From Heterohyrax brucei (lineage: Eukaryota; Chordata; Mammalia; Hyracoidea; Procaviidae): a stretch of 64,000 nucleotides of DNA. The position numbers were made by a program, and so were the translations under genes. The notes beneath the pieces are model-generated. The model saw only the letters and a program-made list of their open reading frames with translations, was not told where the DNA came from and searched no databases. Positions 1 to 12,811 of the stretch are shown in pieces. The stretch is from positions 19,104,001 through 19,168,000 of the forward strand of contig CM053152.1 in assembly GCA_028571685.1 (NCBI GenBank), given 5' to 3'. Within the stretch, counting starts at the first letter, position 1, and the number at the start of each line of letters is the position of its first letter.

Positions 1-1312
1 AACATTGTGAAAATGTCTATTTTACCCAAAGCAATCTACTCATATAATGCAATCCCAATAGAAATTCCTGTGACATTTTTTAATGAGATGGAGAAACATA
101 TCACCAAACTTGTTGGGAAGGCGAAGAAACCCCGGATAAGAAAAGTACTACTAAAGAGGAAAACAGTGGAAGGCCTCATACTACCAGACCTCTGAACCTA
201 TTACACTGCCACAGTAGTCAAAACAGTATGCTATTGTTACCAAAAAAGATTAACAGACCAATGGACCATAATAGAGAACCCAAAATATCACCATCTTCTT
301 ATGAACAGTTGATATTCAGCAAAGGCCCGAATGTCATAAACTGAGTAAAAACCACTCTTTTTAACAAATGATATTGGCAAAATTGGATACCCACATGCAA
401 AAGAAATTGAAACAAGATCCATATCTCACACCTTATACAATAACTTAAAGTGGATCAAAGATCTAAAATTCAAATTTCAAAATCTAACAAACAATGCACA
501 AACAACAACAGAGAAAATGGATAAATGGGAACTACTAAGAATCAAGCACATATTCATCCAAATAGTTTATTAAGACAGTTAGAAGACTACCTATAGAACG
601 GGAAAAAATATTTAGCAACTAGATGTCAAATTGATGTCTGATTTCCATAATCTACAAGATACTACAAAATGTCACCAACAAAACATAAATAACCCAATTA
701 AGCAACGGACAAAGGAAATGGACAGACACTTCATCAAAGAGGATATGCCAGCAGCCAAAAGACACAAGAGGAAATGCTCACGATCATTAGTTATTAGAGA
801 AATCCTAATAAAAACTACAGTGAGATACTATCTCACTCCAACAAGGTTGGCCATGATCCAAAAAACACAAAACAGCAAATGCTGAAGAGGCTGCAGAGTC
901 TGGAATTCTTCTACATTGCTGATGGGATTGCAAAACGGTACAACCTCTTTGGGAAGCAATTTGAAGCTTCCTTAAAAAGCTACAAATAGACACAGCATTT
1001 GATCTAACAATTCCATCACTCAGAATATATCCTACAGAAACAAAGGTGGTCACATGAACAGATGCATGCACACGAGTGTTTACTGCAGCACTGTCTACAA
1101 TAGAAAAAGAATAGAACCAACCTATGTGCCCATGAATAGATGAATGTATAAACAAACTATGGTACACATACTCAATAGAACACTACTCCACGATAAAGAA
1201 CAATGATGACTTTAGGAAGCATCTCATAACCTAGTTTCAACTAGAAAACATTATGCTGAGTGAAATCAGTCAGTGGCAAAAGGATGAGTATTCTATGAGG
1301 ATTCTGCTATAA
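1..1312 (+). pseudogene. L1-A ORF2 C-terminal remnant
   Basis: This is the end of the L1 ORF2 polyprotein (endonuclease, reverse transcriptase, cysteine-rich C-terminus), which carries out target-primed reverse transcription in the nucleus. Bases 7-195 read [20 protein letters not shown], the thumb-proximal segment seen in every L1 here. Bases 631-885 read ...HFIKEDMPAAKRHKRKCS... and continue into the [16 protein letters not shown] region that precedes the C-terminal Cys motif. The last residues before the stop are ENIMLSEISQWQKDEYSM. Several stops and frameshifts break the frame, for example at 193-195 and after 885. The endonuclease and RT catalytic parts lie outside the window. Non-functional fossil. 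Confidence 0.88.
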
Positions 1313-2277
1313 AGACTGAAAAACAGACTATGTACAGAAGAAAAGACTGTAATGATTACAAAGGTGGAGAGTGAGTTAGATGGTTGGGCATAGATTAGCT
1401 AAGAGATAGGAATTTGGTTAGATGAAAGGAATGACAGCAAGCAATAGAGAACAGATCTATATAAGCAGACTACATCATAAACTGAAAGGTTTTCTAAACT
1501 CAACCTAATATTTCAAAGCATACAGTAGCAAGGGCAGGGAGCTGGGGATCATGCTATCAGGACACATGAAGGTCAATTGGCATAACTAGTCTACTGCTAA
1601 GAGAGTCTTTTATACCTCATCTTGGTGAGTCATGTCTGGGGTTCTAAAATCTAGCAAGCTCCCTACTGAAGTACACCAAATGGTTCTAACTCATCTGGAA
1701 CAGATGATGACTGAGAACAACAAAGATGCAAGGAAAAAGAGCCCAGGAGACCAAATGACTCATGTGAATGAGAGACTATATCAGCACAAGACCAGAAGAA
1801 CCAGATGGTACCCGGCCAATACCAAAGGCAGCTGTGATGGCAGACACAATGTAGAGTTTCTGATGCAACATTAGAAAAAGAGGGGTGCAGCTCAAAATTC
1901 TACTAAAAGATCACAATTGTTGGTCTGACAGCTTGGAGTGTCCCCTGGGAATATGACCCCTAGACCTGCTGCTGCCCCTTACCTGAAACCAGTGGTGAAG
2001 TCAACTCTTCAGAGAAAAATGGACTACTGGACTTGGGGACACAGTGTGACCATATGGCTGTATACATTTATAGGAGGCTGTCCTACTGGTTTCCTTTAAG
2101 ATGGGAAAGAAGAGGGTGGAGAAGAGGGGACAGGTGCTCATTAACAGGATACTAGAAATGCAAAATGAAAAGGAGGAATACTCTGTCACTGAGTGAGAAG
2201 AACAGATGGAGATGCAGATAGTTGGCATACAACATTGATGTGGATTGTATACTTTCACCTAATCACAATAAAAAAAA
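1..2277 (+). mobile_element. L1-A: 3' portion of a LINE-1, cut by window start
   Basis: The sequence enters in the C-terminal third of L1 ORF2 and runs through the ORF2 stop (TAA, 1310-1312) into a ~960-bp 3' UTR ending in an A-rich tail (about 2264-2275). The same 3' UTR recurs at 11825-12811, 19797-20785, 32393-33399 and 55878-56845, which ties these copies to one subfamily. L1 sequence of a different copy (L1-B) resumes directly after the tail, so L1-A may itself be inserted into L1-B; the other side of that insertion lies outside the window. Confidence 0.9.
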
Positions 2278-2289
2278 GACTTCATAGCA

Positions 2290-5200
2290 TCAAAACAGAA
2301 TGAAAACACCCACTACCACAACCCTTGGGAAACAGCAAAAGCAGTGCAGAAAGGTCAATTTCTAACAATAAATACCCATATACAAAAAGAACAAGGGGTC
2401 AAAATCAAAGGATTAATGCTACAAAGTGAATAGAGAGCAGCAGTAAAAGAAACCTTTGGATACTAGAAGAAAGCAAGTAATAAAAATTAAAGAACAATAA
2501 AATGAAATAGGGAATAGAAAAACTTGTGAAAAAGTTAATAAGATGAATTTTTTTCCTTTAAAAAGATCAACAAAACTGATAAATCACTAGCCAAATTGAC
2601 AAAACAGAAACAAGACAGTAAGCAAATAACCCCCAAAATAAATCAGACAGGTAATATAATTAACAGACCCAAGTGAAATAAAAAGAAACATACCAGAATA
2701 CTATAAAAGTTATACTCTGCCTATCTGAAAACCTAGGGTCAATGGACAAATTTCTATAAACCCACTACCTAGCAAAACTAACACAAACTGAGGTACAACC
2801 AAATAAACAATAAATGAAAAATTCAAAAGGTACTTTAAAAACTACCCCCCCCCCCAAAATGGCCTAGCCCTAACAGCTTTAATGGAGAATTGTGCCCAAC
2901 TTCAGAGAAGAATTAACAGCACTACTGCTACGGGTATTGCAAAGCAAAGGATTGAATACTCCCAAATTCACTCTATGAAGCCAGCATAACCCTGATACCA
3001 AAACCAGGTAAGAAAAAGAAAATTACAGAACAATATCCATCATGAACTTGGATACGAAAATCATCAATAAAATTCTAACCAACAGAATTTAACGTATCAA
3101 AAAACAGTAATTTAGATGGGGTTAATATTAGGTATGTAGGCATGGTTTAACTTAAGAAAACAATTAATGTATTCAATCACATAAAATAAAACAAAAAATA
3201 AGAACCAAATGATTTTCTCAATGCACAAAAGGCATTTGACAAAGCCCAACACCCACTCAAGATAAAAACTCAGCAAATTAGGAAGTGAAGGGAATTTCTT
3301 TAACATAATAAAGGGCACTTAAATAAAGCAAAAAGTCAACAACTGTCCTAAATGGAGAGAGTCTGAAACCATTTACATTGAGAACAGGAACCAGACAAAA
3401 ATGCCCTTTTTCAGCATTTTTACTTATCATTGTGCTGGTGGCTCCAGCCAGAGCAATCGGTCTAGAAGAAGAAAGAAATGGCATCCAAACTGGTAAGACA
3501 AAATGAAAAGTATGTCTATTTGCAGATGACATGATCTTACACACAAAAATGCTAAAGAATTCACAGGAAAAACACTGGAATAAATAAAAGAGATGAACGA
3601 AGTATCAGGGCACAAGATAAACATATGAATATCAGATTCCTCTACAAGAACAAAGGTATTGTCAAAGCATTCACCACCAAATCAATACCATCTACAATAG
3701 TCCCCCCTCAAACTAAAATACCAAGGAATAAATCTAACTAGACCTGTAGGAGACCTACATAAAGGAAACTATACAACAGTACTGTAAGAATACAAACCAG
3801 ACCTACATCAGTGGAGAAACAAAACTTTATTGTACATAGGAAGACCAAACATTGCCAAATACCTATTCTACCCAAAGCAATCGATAGATGCAACGCAATC
3901 TTGACCCAAATTCCAATAGAGAAACTAATCAACAACACCTTTAAGTGCCAAGAAAGGTGTCCTCACATATTTAAAACACTACTGAAGAAGAGGAACAAAA
4001 TGGGAGACCTCATAATACCTGATTTTAGAACCTGTTATACCACCATGGTGGCATACTGGTTAAGTACTACATTGCTAACCCAAAGGTTGGCAGTTCAAAT
4101 CAACCAGGAACTCCTTGGAAACTGTATAGGGCAGTTCTACTCTGAACTATAGCATCACTATGAGTCAGAATTCACTCCATGGCATAGGCTTTAGCTTTTT
4201 TTAATTTATTTTTCTGGTTATAACAACACAGCAGTAAAAACTGCTGAGTACTTGTACAACACACACACTGACTAACAGGATAGAAATGAGAATCTAGATG
4301 TAAAGTCATCCACCTGTGAGCAGCTGACAGTTGACAAGTATTGTAAGTCCATTAAATGGATAAAAGACTGTGTGACAGTGCTGGAATAACTGGAGATCCA
4401 TCTGCACAAAACTGAAATAATACCCATACTATGCATAAAAACTAATTCAAAATGAATCAAAGAACCTAGATATAAAATCTAAAATGATAAAGACAATAGA
4501 ATAATAGGGACAAGGCTAGGAGCCCTAATACATGGCACATACATAATACAAAACATAACTAACAATGTACAAACACCAGAAGGGAAAATAGATAACTGGA
4601 AACTCCTAAAAATCAAATGCTTAATGCTCATCCAAAGACTTCACCAAAAGAGGTAAAAAACAATCTACAAACAAGCATAGCATTTTTGGCTACAACAAAT
4701 CCAACTGTTTTCTAATCTCTAAAATTTATAAGATACTGAAGTACCTCAACAACAAAAACACAAACAAGCATCTCATGAAAGAAGACATTCAGGTGGCATT
4801 TAATGGATACATGAGGAAATCTTCAGCATCATTAGGCATTAGAAAAATGCAAATCAAAATTACCATGAGATACCATCTCACCTCAACAAGGCTGGCATTA
4901 ATCCAAAAAATACACAATAATAAATGTTTGAGAGGCTGTGGAGAGACAATACAACACTTACACACTGCTGGTGGGAATGTTTAATGGTACAACCACTTTG
5001 GAAATTGTTTTGGTGCTTCCTTGAAAAGCTAGAAACAGAAATATCATATTATCTAACAATCTCACTTCTTTGAATACATTCTGGAGAAATAAGGGCTGTT
5101 ACACACATAAATATATGCACACCAATGTTAACTGCAGCAATCTCCACATAGCAAAAAGACAGAATCAACCAGGTGCCCAGCAAAAGATAAATGAATAAAT

Positions 5201-5351
5201 ACCTATGGTACATTCATACAATGTAATATCATACAATGATAAAGAAAAAGGAAGAATTTGGGAAACAATATAGGGGAATCTGGAAGGAATTATGCTGAGT
5301 GAAATTAGTCAGAAGCAAAAGAATTAATATTGTATGAGACCACTAGCATAA
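2290..5351 (+). pseudogene. L1-B ORF2 remnant (RT to C-terminus)
   Basis: Recognisable pieces in order: the linker before RT (2300-2560); the palm region around 2930-3060 ([22 protein letters not shown] reading, with stops); the RT catalytic motif FADDM at 3519-3533 with both aspartates intact; the post-RT region (3811-4040, reading ILPKAIDRCNAILTQIPIEK); and, after an inserted SINE at 4041-4206, the C-terminal region (4775-4984, MKEDIQVAFNGYMRKSSASL). The stop is TAA at 5349-5351. There are many frameshifts, including a C-homopolymer near 2849 and large gaps between open pieces. It cannot encode a protein. Confidence 0.85.
4041..4206 (+). mobile_element. AfroSINE inserted in L1-B
   Basis: tRNA-derived head (GGTGGCATACTGGTTAAGTAC, then a decayed B-box AGTTCAAATC), body CTCCTTGGAAACTGTATAGGGC and GCAGTTCTACTCT, and tail ATGAGTCAGAATTCACTCCA followed by a T-rich end. 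L1-B sequence resumes on the far side, with the short repeat CTGTTATA/CTGGTTATA as a probable target duplication. T-rich 3' ends are typical of this SINE family, which relies on RTE-type machinery. Confidence 0.85.
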
Positions 5352-5698
5352 GGATGTAAAAAAGGAAACAATCTTTGAAGGTTACAAAGGTGAGGAGGAA
5401 GGGAGAGGGGTATTTACTAATTTGATATCAGACAATAATTATTTCTGACGATGGTAGGGACAAAACACAGCAGAAAACTCAGCACAACTGTACTACACTA
5501 AAAGCTAGTAAGTTTTCCAAACACAATCAAACACTTTCAGAAGTAGAGAAACAGTGGAAGGGTCTAGGGACCATGGCTTGAGGGACAACTAAGTGAACTG
5601 GCACAACAAAATTTAAAAAAATGTTCCACATTCCACTCTGGTGATGGGCATCTGGGGCTTAAAAGAGAGCAAGGAATCATTTACGAAGCGTTAACTGG

Positions 5699-6713
5699 GG
5701 GGCAGCATCAAGACAGGAGACTAAACACACATCTTCCTAAATCCGTCTGAAAAACCAAGAACTGAATTCAAACTTAAACAGGGCCGTCTGGACACCTAAT
5801 GAGACCTAGGACACGGCATAGGGCTGTCAATTTGGAGTACATATTACTGAATGGGAAACTTCTCTTTCACTGATCCCGACTCTTGTTGAGTGCTGACTCT
5901 CAGGGACTGAAGGTAACTAGTTTCACTTTTTTTCTCTGTCTTAGCTGGGAGGCGGGTCTGAGCTGGACTGGTATCAAAGCTCAGATGCACTGCTGGTAGG
6001 ATCAGCAGGCTGAATCACCACATTTTGAGTGTCAAGCTTTGAACTCTGTGCACTTCGGGATTTGTGGCCTCTCTGTCCCAGCCTCCACCATTGAATAGCA
6101 AATTCCAAGGCAGGAGGGGGAGCTTTTGTGGGATGCCATACTGTTTGGCTGGGAGGCAGATATACCGACAAAGAGGCCTCGGCTGGACTTAATTCCCAGA
6201 CTGGGAGACAGTGTCTGCCGGTAGGAGAGCACTTTTCTGGCAGAAAAGGAATATTTTGCACAGTGAGGCCTATGGGTAGTTCCTCACAGTACATGATAGC
6301 AGGGCAGTACCCATATTTTGAACTAGTTTACAACATCTGGGGTTGGATATAGAGGTGCTCACTTTGCCATCTGGGAAGAGGGACTTGTATAGCTGAATGC
6401 CTGACTGACTTTGGAAGCTGTCAGATACTTTTTACCTTGCAATATGAGACTGTCTAGAGAAATAACCGTGGTGCATCCTGATGGCATCTTTTCCAGCCTT
6501 TACTGACTAACATTAATAGGTCAGCTGACAGCTCCCCAGTGACGCTATATGTAGGGCTGTGTCTTTGCCAATTAGGAGGTAAAGCCTGCTGCTTCAGAGA
6601 TTCCACTGAGCCTATTCACTGGAGTACATAGAGGTGTCTGGTGATCAACTTCCTTTTCAGATTCACTTTCAGATCCTATTAAGGTAACCCTGGAGAAACA
6701 AAGCAACCTCCAG
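5699..6713 (+). promoter_or_regulatory. L1-C 5' UTR (ancestral internal promoter)
   Basis: About 1 kb between the element's 5' end and ORF1, more G+C rich than the flanks around 5950-6260. It shares scattered blocks with the L1-E 5' UTR (26168-27149), for example the strings around CTGGGAGG and GCACTTTTCTGGCAGAAAAG. In active L1s this region holds an internal RNA polymerase II promoter; I infer that role from position only. The short open frames at 5974-6352 on both strands are not conserved and I do not regard them as genes. Confidence 0.6.
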
Positions 6714-7628
6714 ATGCCTAAAAAGCAACAAACTTTGCATCAAAATGTAGAGTAACTCACCTATGGTTTCAGAAAGCCCCAAAAAGAAATAACCAAAGAA
6801 CATCCCAGATGAAGAAGCCTATCCGAAACTGAGAGGTCAAGTGCTACAGGATTATACAGAGAGCACTCCTAGACATTACACAAAATGTTGCAGAGCAAAA
6901 TGAAAAATTAAGCAAGCTGTTTGATCTCATGAAACACCAGAACTCTGAAATTCAACAGATCAATAACAAAATCAAAGAGGTAGAAATGTCAAATCAAAGC
7001 CAGGAAACAGAATGGAACAAATGGAAAATAGACTTTCTGACTTGAAATACACAGTTACTGGCTCCAGTATCTATGAGGAGAACTCAGAAAAAAAGAAACA
7101 AGAAAAATGAAAAAGCATTAAGAACCATGTGGGACTCTATTAAGAAGAACAATTTATGATTAATTGTAGTAACTGCACAGGTTGGGACACCTGAGAACAC
7201 AGAGTTTTGTTGCTGAGCTGCTGACAGAAAACTTCCCAGAAATTATGAAACAAGAGAATACAGGTATCCAAGATGTGAACCAAATGCCACCCAACATAGA
7301 TCTCAAAAGAAAAACTCCGAGACATCTTATAATCAAGCTTAACAAAATGAAACATAAGCAGAAACTCTTAAACACTGCAAGACTCAAAGCAAAGCTAACA
7401 TTCAAAGGGAAACCCTGTAGGCTCTTGTCTGACTTCTCAGCAGAAATGATACTGGCACAGAAACAATGGTATGACACACTGAAAGCCTTGAAGCAGAAAA
7501 AGTTCCAACCAAAAATTACATACCCGGCAAAACTACCTTTCAAATATGAAAAGGAAATTAAGACATTCACAGATAAACAGAAACTCAGAGACTTTGTAAA
7601 AACAAGCCAAAGCTATAAGAAATACTGA
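6714..7628 (+). pseudogene. L1-C ORF1 (L1 RNA-binding protein) pseudogene
   Basis: ORF1p is the trimeric nucleic-acid chaperone that coats L1 RNA in the cytoplasmic ribonucleoprotein. The proposed start (ATG at 6714, MPKKQQTLHQNV) matches the usual basic N-terminus but hits a stop after 13 codons. The coiled-coil region (6890-7140) is broken. The RRM and C-terminal domains are open from 7182 to the stop at 7626-7628 and read LLTENFPEIMKQENTGIQD, then RKTPRHLIIKLNKMKHKQKL, and FQPKITYPAKLPFKYEKEIK. These are the hallmark blocks of L1 ORF1 (ENFP, PRH-I, YPAKL). Nominal length is 305 codons; human ORF1p has 338. The N-terminal breaks make it a pseudogene. Confidence 0.88.
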
Positions 7629-8079
7629 AAGAACCTATTGGCTTGGAAGAACACAACCATTAACTCTGAATTTTAGGAGGCAATACAGGAAACATCATCC
7701 AGAAGCCTACTCAGTTAGGGAAAGCTTCAAACTGAATCAAAGCTATAATAGTAAAAGAAGTGACCCAGTGATCATATCATGAAAACTATCACATCATCAT
7801 ATTAAAAAGAGGGATGTACTACAGTTGTTATAGTCCTTCCAGATTGAGAAGAAGTTAGTAAGACTTGCAGTAGTTAAAACTGGCTTTAAACATAGATTAT
7901 TAAAGGGGACCATAGGGGTAGCCACAAAGCACAATAAAGATGCAACATAGCAAATCAAGAAACATAATGCAGCAGTTTCAACAACCAGAAAACCAATATT
8001 GAAAAAGGTGAAAAATCAACTCATAAAGAAGAATGTCCCAGAACAGAAGAATAACAGAGAAAACATAACACAAAAATAA

Positions 8080-11000
8080 ACATATCACAGTGGCAGCAAA
8101 AAGACATACCTATCAATAATTACATTGAATATAAATGGACTCAAAGAGGCAATGAGTGACATCTTGGATCAAAAGACATGACCTGTCCCTATGTTGCTTA
8201 CAAGAAACACATCTTAGATTGAAATATATGAACAAACTGAAAATTAAAGGCTGGAAGAATATATATCAAGCTAACAATATACAAAGAAGAGCAAGTGTGG
8301 CAATACTAATCTCAGATAAAATAGATTTTAATGAAAAATCCACGATTGTGTACAAAGAGAGACACAATTGCTGAAAGTTTCCATGCACAAACAGGACTTA
8401 ACAGCACTAAATATTTATGTACCCAATACTACAGCATCTAAATACATCAAAGAAACAATGAATTCATTCAAAAACAAGATAGAACACTCCACAATATTAA
8501 TGGGAGACTTCAACACTCTACTCTCAGTATTGGACAGACGGTCTAGAAAAAAGCTTAATAAAGACACAAAACATCTTATTGCCACAATTAACCAACTAAA
8601 ATTCATCAACACCTACAGAACTTTCTATCCATAAGCAGATAACTACACATTCTTCTCCAGTGTACAAGGAACATTTCCAAGAATAGATCATGTGTTCTTA
8701 AAGCAAGTCTCAACAAAATTCATAACACTGAACTACTGGAAAGCATCTTCTCAGATCATAAAGCCATAAAATTCAAAATTAGTAGCAGAAAAAACACACA
8801 TAGAAACAGAAACTCATGAAAACTGAAAAACATCTTGCTCAAAAAGCCACAGTTTATAGACGAAATCAAAGATGAAATAAAGAAATTTAGGGATTACAAT
8901 GAGAACAAAAACACTTCTTACCAGAACCTTTGGGATACAGCCAAAGCAGTGCTCAGGGGTCAGTTTATCCCTATAAATGCACACATCTGGAAGGAAGAAA
9001 GAACTCAAAACAAAGAACTAACCCTATAGCTTGAACAAGTAGAGAGAACAACAGAATAACACCACAGGCACCAGAAGAAAGCAGATTATAAACATTAGAG
9101 CAGAACTAAATGAATTAGAGAACAGAAGAACAATTTAAAAAATTGAGAAGACCAAAAGCTGGGTCTTTTAAAAGATCAACAAAAATTGACAAACCTCTAG
9201 CTACACTTACTAAAGACAAACAGGAAAGGAAACAAATAAGAAACGAGAGGGGAGCTATCACAAAAGATCCAACAAAAATCAAAACTAGCGTAACAGAATA
9301 CTACAAGACTGTATTCAAACAAATTTGAAAACTGAGAGGAAATGGACAAATTCCTAGATTTGTATCACCTACCAAAATTATCACAAGGTGAAGCAGAACA
9401 ACTGAATAAACCTATCACAAAGGAAGAAATTGCAAAAGTCATTAAAAAAAAAAAAAAGAAACTACCAACTAATAAAAGGCATGGCCTAGATGGCTTTACT
9501 ACAGAATTCTACCAAGCTTTTAGAGAAGAATTATGTCAAATACTACTGAGACTATTTAACAGCATAGAAAACGATGGAATACTCCCAAATTCATTCTATG
9601 AAGCCGGTATAAACCTGATACCAAAGCCAGGGAGAGACCCAACAAAACAGGAGAACTACAGACCAATATCACTCATTGATGGAGATGCAAAAATATTCAA
9701 CAAAATACTTACCAATATAATACAAGAACATATCAAAAAATAATTCATCACGACCAAGTTGGATTCATAACAGGGATGCAAAGCTGGTTGAACATCAAAA
9801 GAAAAATTAATGTGATCAACCACATAAATAACACAAAAGACAAGAATGACCTGATCTTGTCTATTGATGCATAGAAGGCATTTGATAAAGTCTAACACAA
9901 ATTCATGCTAAAAACTCTCAGGAAAACAGGAATAGATGACAAATTCCTGAGTGCAATAAGAGTCATTTACACAAAGCCAACTGCTTACATCATCCCGAAT
10001 GGAGAGAGACTGAAAGAATTCCCCTTGAGAACGTGAACTACACAAGGATGCCCAATCTCACGTCTCCTATTCAACACTGTACTAGAAGTTCTAGCCAGAG
10101 CAATTAGACAAGACCAAGAAATAAAGAGCATCTGCATCAGCAATGAGGAAGTGAAAATCTCCTCATTTGCAGATGATGCAATTGTTTATGCAGAAAATCC
10201 TAAAGACTCTATAAGTAAACTACTCAAACTGATAGAAGAGTTCAGCAAAGTCTCAGGATACAAGATAAACATAAGTAAATCAGTATGATTCCTTTATATC
10301 AACAGTGCAATTATTAAAGAAGAAATCACCAAATCAATACGATTTTCTATAGCCCCAAGAAGATAAAATACCTAGGAATATATCTAACCAGAGAAATAAC
10401 AGACTTCTACAAAAAGAACTACAAAATCTTACTACAAGAAATCAAGACTTACATAAATGGAGAAACCTGCGCTGCTCATGGATACGAAGACTTAACATTC
10501 TGAAAAATGTCTATTTTACCCAAGGCAATCCTACTTATATAATGCAATCCCAATACAAATCCCTGTGACTGTTTTTTCATAAGATGGAGAAACAAATCTC
10601 CAACTTTGCTTGGAAAGGGAAGAAGTCCTGGATAAGTAAAGCACTACTGATCAAGAAGAACACACTGTGAGGCCTCTCACTACCCGACTTGAGAACCTGT
10701 TACATTTCCACAGTTGTCAAAACAGCCTGGTACTGGTACAAAAAGAGACACTGATCAACAGAACAGAGTTCAGACCCCAGACTGAAGCAGTCTCTTCAAC
10801 AAATGCTGCTGGCAAAATTGGATATCCATCTGTAAGAAATTGAAAGAAGACCCATATGTCACACGTTGTACAAAAACCAACACAAACTGGATAAAAGACC
10901 TAAATATCAAATCTAAAATGATAAAGCTCATCCAAGAAAAATTAGGATCAACAATGGAATTTTTAATACACAATGTAGACAGACTTCAAAATCTGACAAA

Positions 11001-11824
11001 CAAAGCACAATCAACAGAAGAGAAAATAGATAAATGGGAACTACAAATCAAACATTTTTGCTCATCCAAAGACTTTACCAAAACAATTAAAAAAAACCAC
11101 CTACAGAATAGGAAAAAATATTTATCAACTGTATGTCAGACCAACGTCTGATCTCTATGACCTATAAGGCACTACAAAATATCAATAAGAAAAGGATAAA
11201 TAATCCAATTAAGCAATGAGAAAGGAGATAGACACTTCTCTAAGGTGCAGATCCAGGCAACCCAAAAAACACATGCGGACATGCTCACAGTCAATAGCTA
11301 TTAAAGAAATCCAAATCAAAACTACAGTGAGATACCATCTGACCCCAACAAGGTTGGCCATGATCCAAAAAAAAACACAAAACAACAAATGCTAGAGAGG
11401 CTGTGGAGGAGTTGGACCTCTCCTACACTGTTGGTGGGACTGCAAAATGGTGCAACATCTTTCTAAAGGAATCTGGTGCTACCTTAAGAAGCTGGAAATA
11501 GATATAAATATCATTTGACCCAGTAATTCTACTATTTGGAATATATCCTACAGAATCAAGCCCATTCACACCAACTGATACATGCACATGAATGTTTATT
11601 GCAGCGCAGTCCACAATAGCAAAAAGATGGAATCAACCCAGATGCCCAACAATAGAGGAAAGGACAGGTAAACTATGGTATATACACTCAGTGGAACACT
11701 ATGCAATGGTAAAGAACAATGATGACTTTAGGAAACCATAACCTGGTTTCAATTGCAGGACATTATGGTGAGTGAAAGCAGTCAGCAACAAAAGGACAAA
11801 TATTGTATGAGACCCCTACAATAA
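8080..11824 (+). pseudogene. L1-C ORF2 (endonuclease/reverse transcriptase) pseudogene
   Basis: The endonuclease domain starts near 8119 (ITLNINGLKEAMSDIL) and continues as SLCCLQETHLRLKYMNKL (8189 on; E of QETH is a conserved metal ligand) and ILMGDFNTLLSVLDRRSRKK (about 8497-8560; D and N of GDFNT are active-site residues). The RT follows: [10 protein letters not shown] and [13 protein letters not shown] at 9342-9540, then [18 protein letters not shown] to 9640. The catalytic box is FADDA at 10166-10180: both aspartates are kept but the usual Met is Ala. The C-terminal part is at 10840-11480, with the stop TAA at 11822-11824. About 75 bp are missing near 10780 compared with L1-D. At least six frame breaks. 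Confidence 0.88.
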
Positions 11825-12811
11825 GAACTTAAAAATAGACTCATGCATAGAAGAAAAAACTCTTTGATGGCTGCAATGGTGAAGAAGGAGGAAGGGAAAA
11901 GGTGGGGTACAGATAAGATAGTTCATAGAAATTTGGTGAGGTGAAATCTGTGATGGCACACATTAGAAACAATATCAATTTTAACCGGACTTCAACATAC
12001 CATTATTACTCCTCCCATCTTAACCCAATATCGCAAGGACAGAGTAGCTGGGGCAGGGGCCCGTGAATCATGCTCTCAGGGTAAATTGAGGCCAACTGTC
12101 ACAATCAGCATTTTGCCAAGAGAGTCTTCTGCACTTGGGGTCTTAAAAGCTGCCAAGCTACCATCAGAAGTACACCAAATGGTCCCAACTCAGCAGAAAT
12201 GGATGATCTCTAAGGAACAAAACAACATGGAGGAAAGAGACCCCAGAAGATAGAGAGATTCACATGAGTGGGTGACTACATCGACATGCGACCGGAAGAA
12301 ATGGACAGTGCCCAGCCACCACCAGCAATAGCTATGCTTGGGCTTACAAAGTTGAGTCTCACTGGCAACACAAGAATAAAAAGTGGTGCCACCTGAAATC
12401 TCCTCTAAAAGACTGCAATTGATAGTCCAGGGGCCTCAGGATTCCTCAGGGTACATGGCCTCTGACCCTGATGCTGCTCCTGTCCACACATCATAATGGA
12501 TATCAACTCTTCAGACAGGAATGGAGTGCACTTGGTGACACAGAGTGACCACATCATATGTGCACTTTACGGTTCTATGCATCTACAAGATGTCGTCCTG
12601 CTGACTTCTTACTGGAGGCGGGAGAGAGGGTGGAGAGTAGGGGATAGGAGATTGTTCAGAGGATATGACATATACAGATCGGACAAGAAGAGCGTGCTGT
12701 CATCGTGCAGGGAGCAGGGACAGCAGTGAGTGATGCACGTAGGGGGGCATGCAAATTTATACAGGAATGTACATTTTCACTCAATCATAACAAAAAAGAA
12801 ATAAAAAAAAA

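Larger units (their letters stand above)
2281..5698 (+). mobile_element. L1-B: LINE-1, 5' segment of an element split by L1-C
   Basis: The L1 ORF2 body begins at about the linker between endonuclease and RT (near 2310, reading NTHYHNPWETAKAV) and ends inside the 3' UTR at 5698, where L1-C is inserted. The 3' UTR resumes at 12812. The bases on the two sides are near-identical (GAAGCGTTAACTGG at 5685-5698 and GAAGCATTAACTGG at 12812-12825), a target-site duplication that proves the two segments were once contiguous. L1-B is visibly more diverged than L1-C, as expected for the host of a nested insertion. Confidence 0.85.
5699..12811 (+). mobile_element. L1-C: full-length, decayed LINE-1
   Basis: A ~7.1-kb element with a 5' UTR (5699-6713), ORF1, inter-ORF spacer, ORF2, 3' UTR (11825-12811) and poly(A) tail (about 12790-12811). 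Its 5' end (GGGGCAGCATCAAGACAGGA, then GACTAAACACAC) aligns with the start of L1-E (GGGCCAAGATGGTGGACTAG), so it is complete rather than truncated. It sits inside the 3' UTR of L1-B between 14-bp target-site duplications with one mismatch. Both ORFs are broken, so it is inactive. Confidence 0.9.

Noticed and set aside
3278..3624. Overlapping open frames on the - strand (88 and 65 codons)
   Set aside because: They are the reverse strand of the L1-B reverse transcriptase region; the + strand reading is the meaningful one.
5974..6352. Frames of 106 (-) and 74 (+) codons that look more complex than the surroundings
   Set aside because: They lie in the L1-C 5' UTR, overlap each other on opposite strands and are not conserved in the L1-E 5' UTR.
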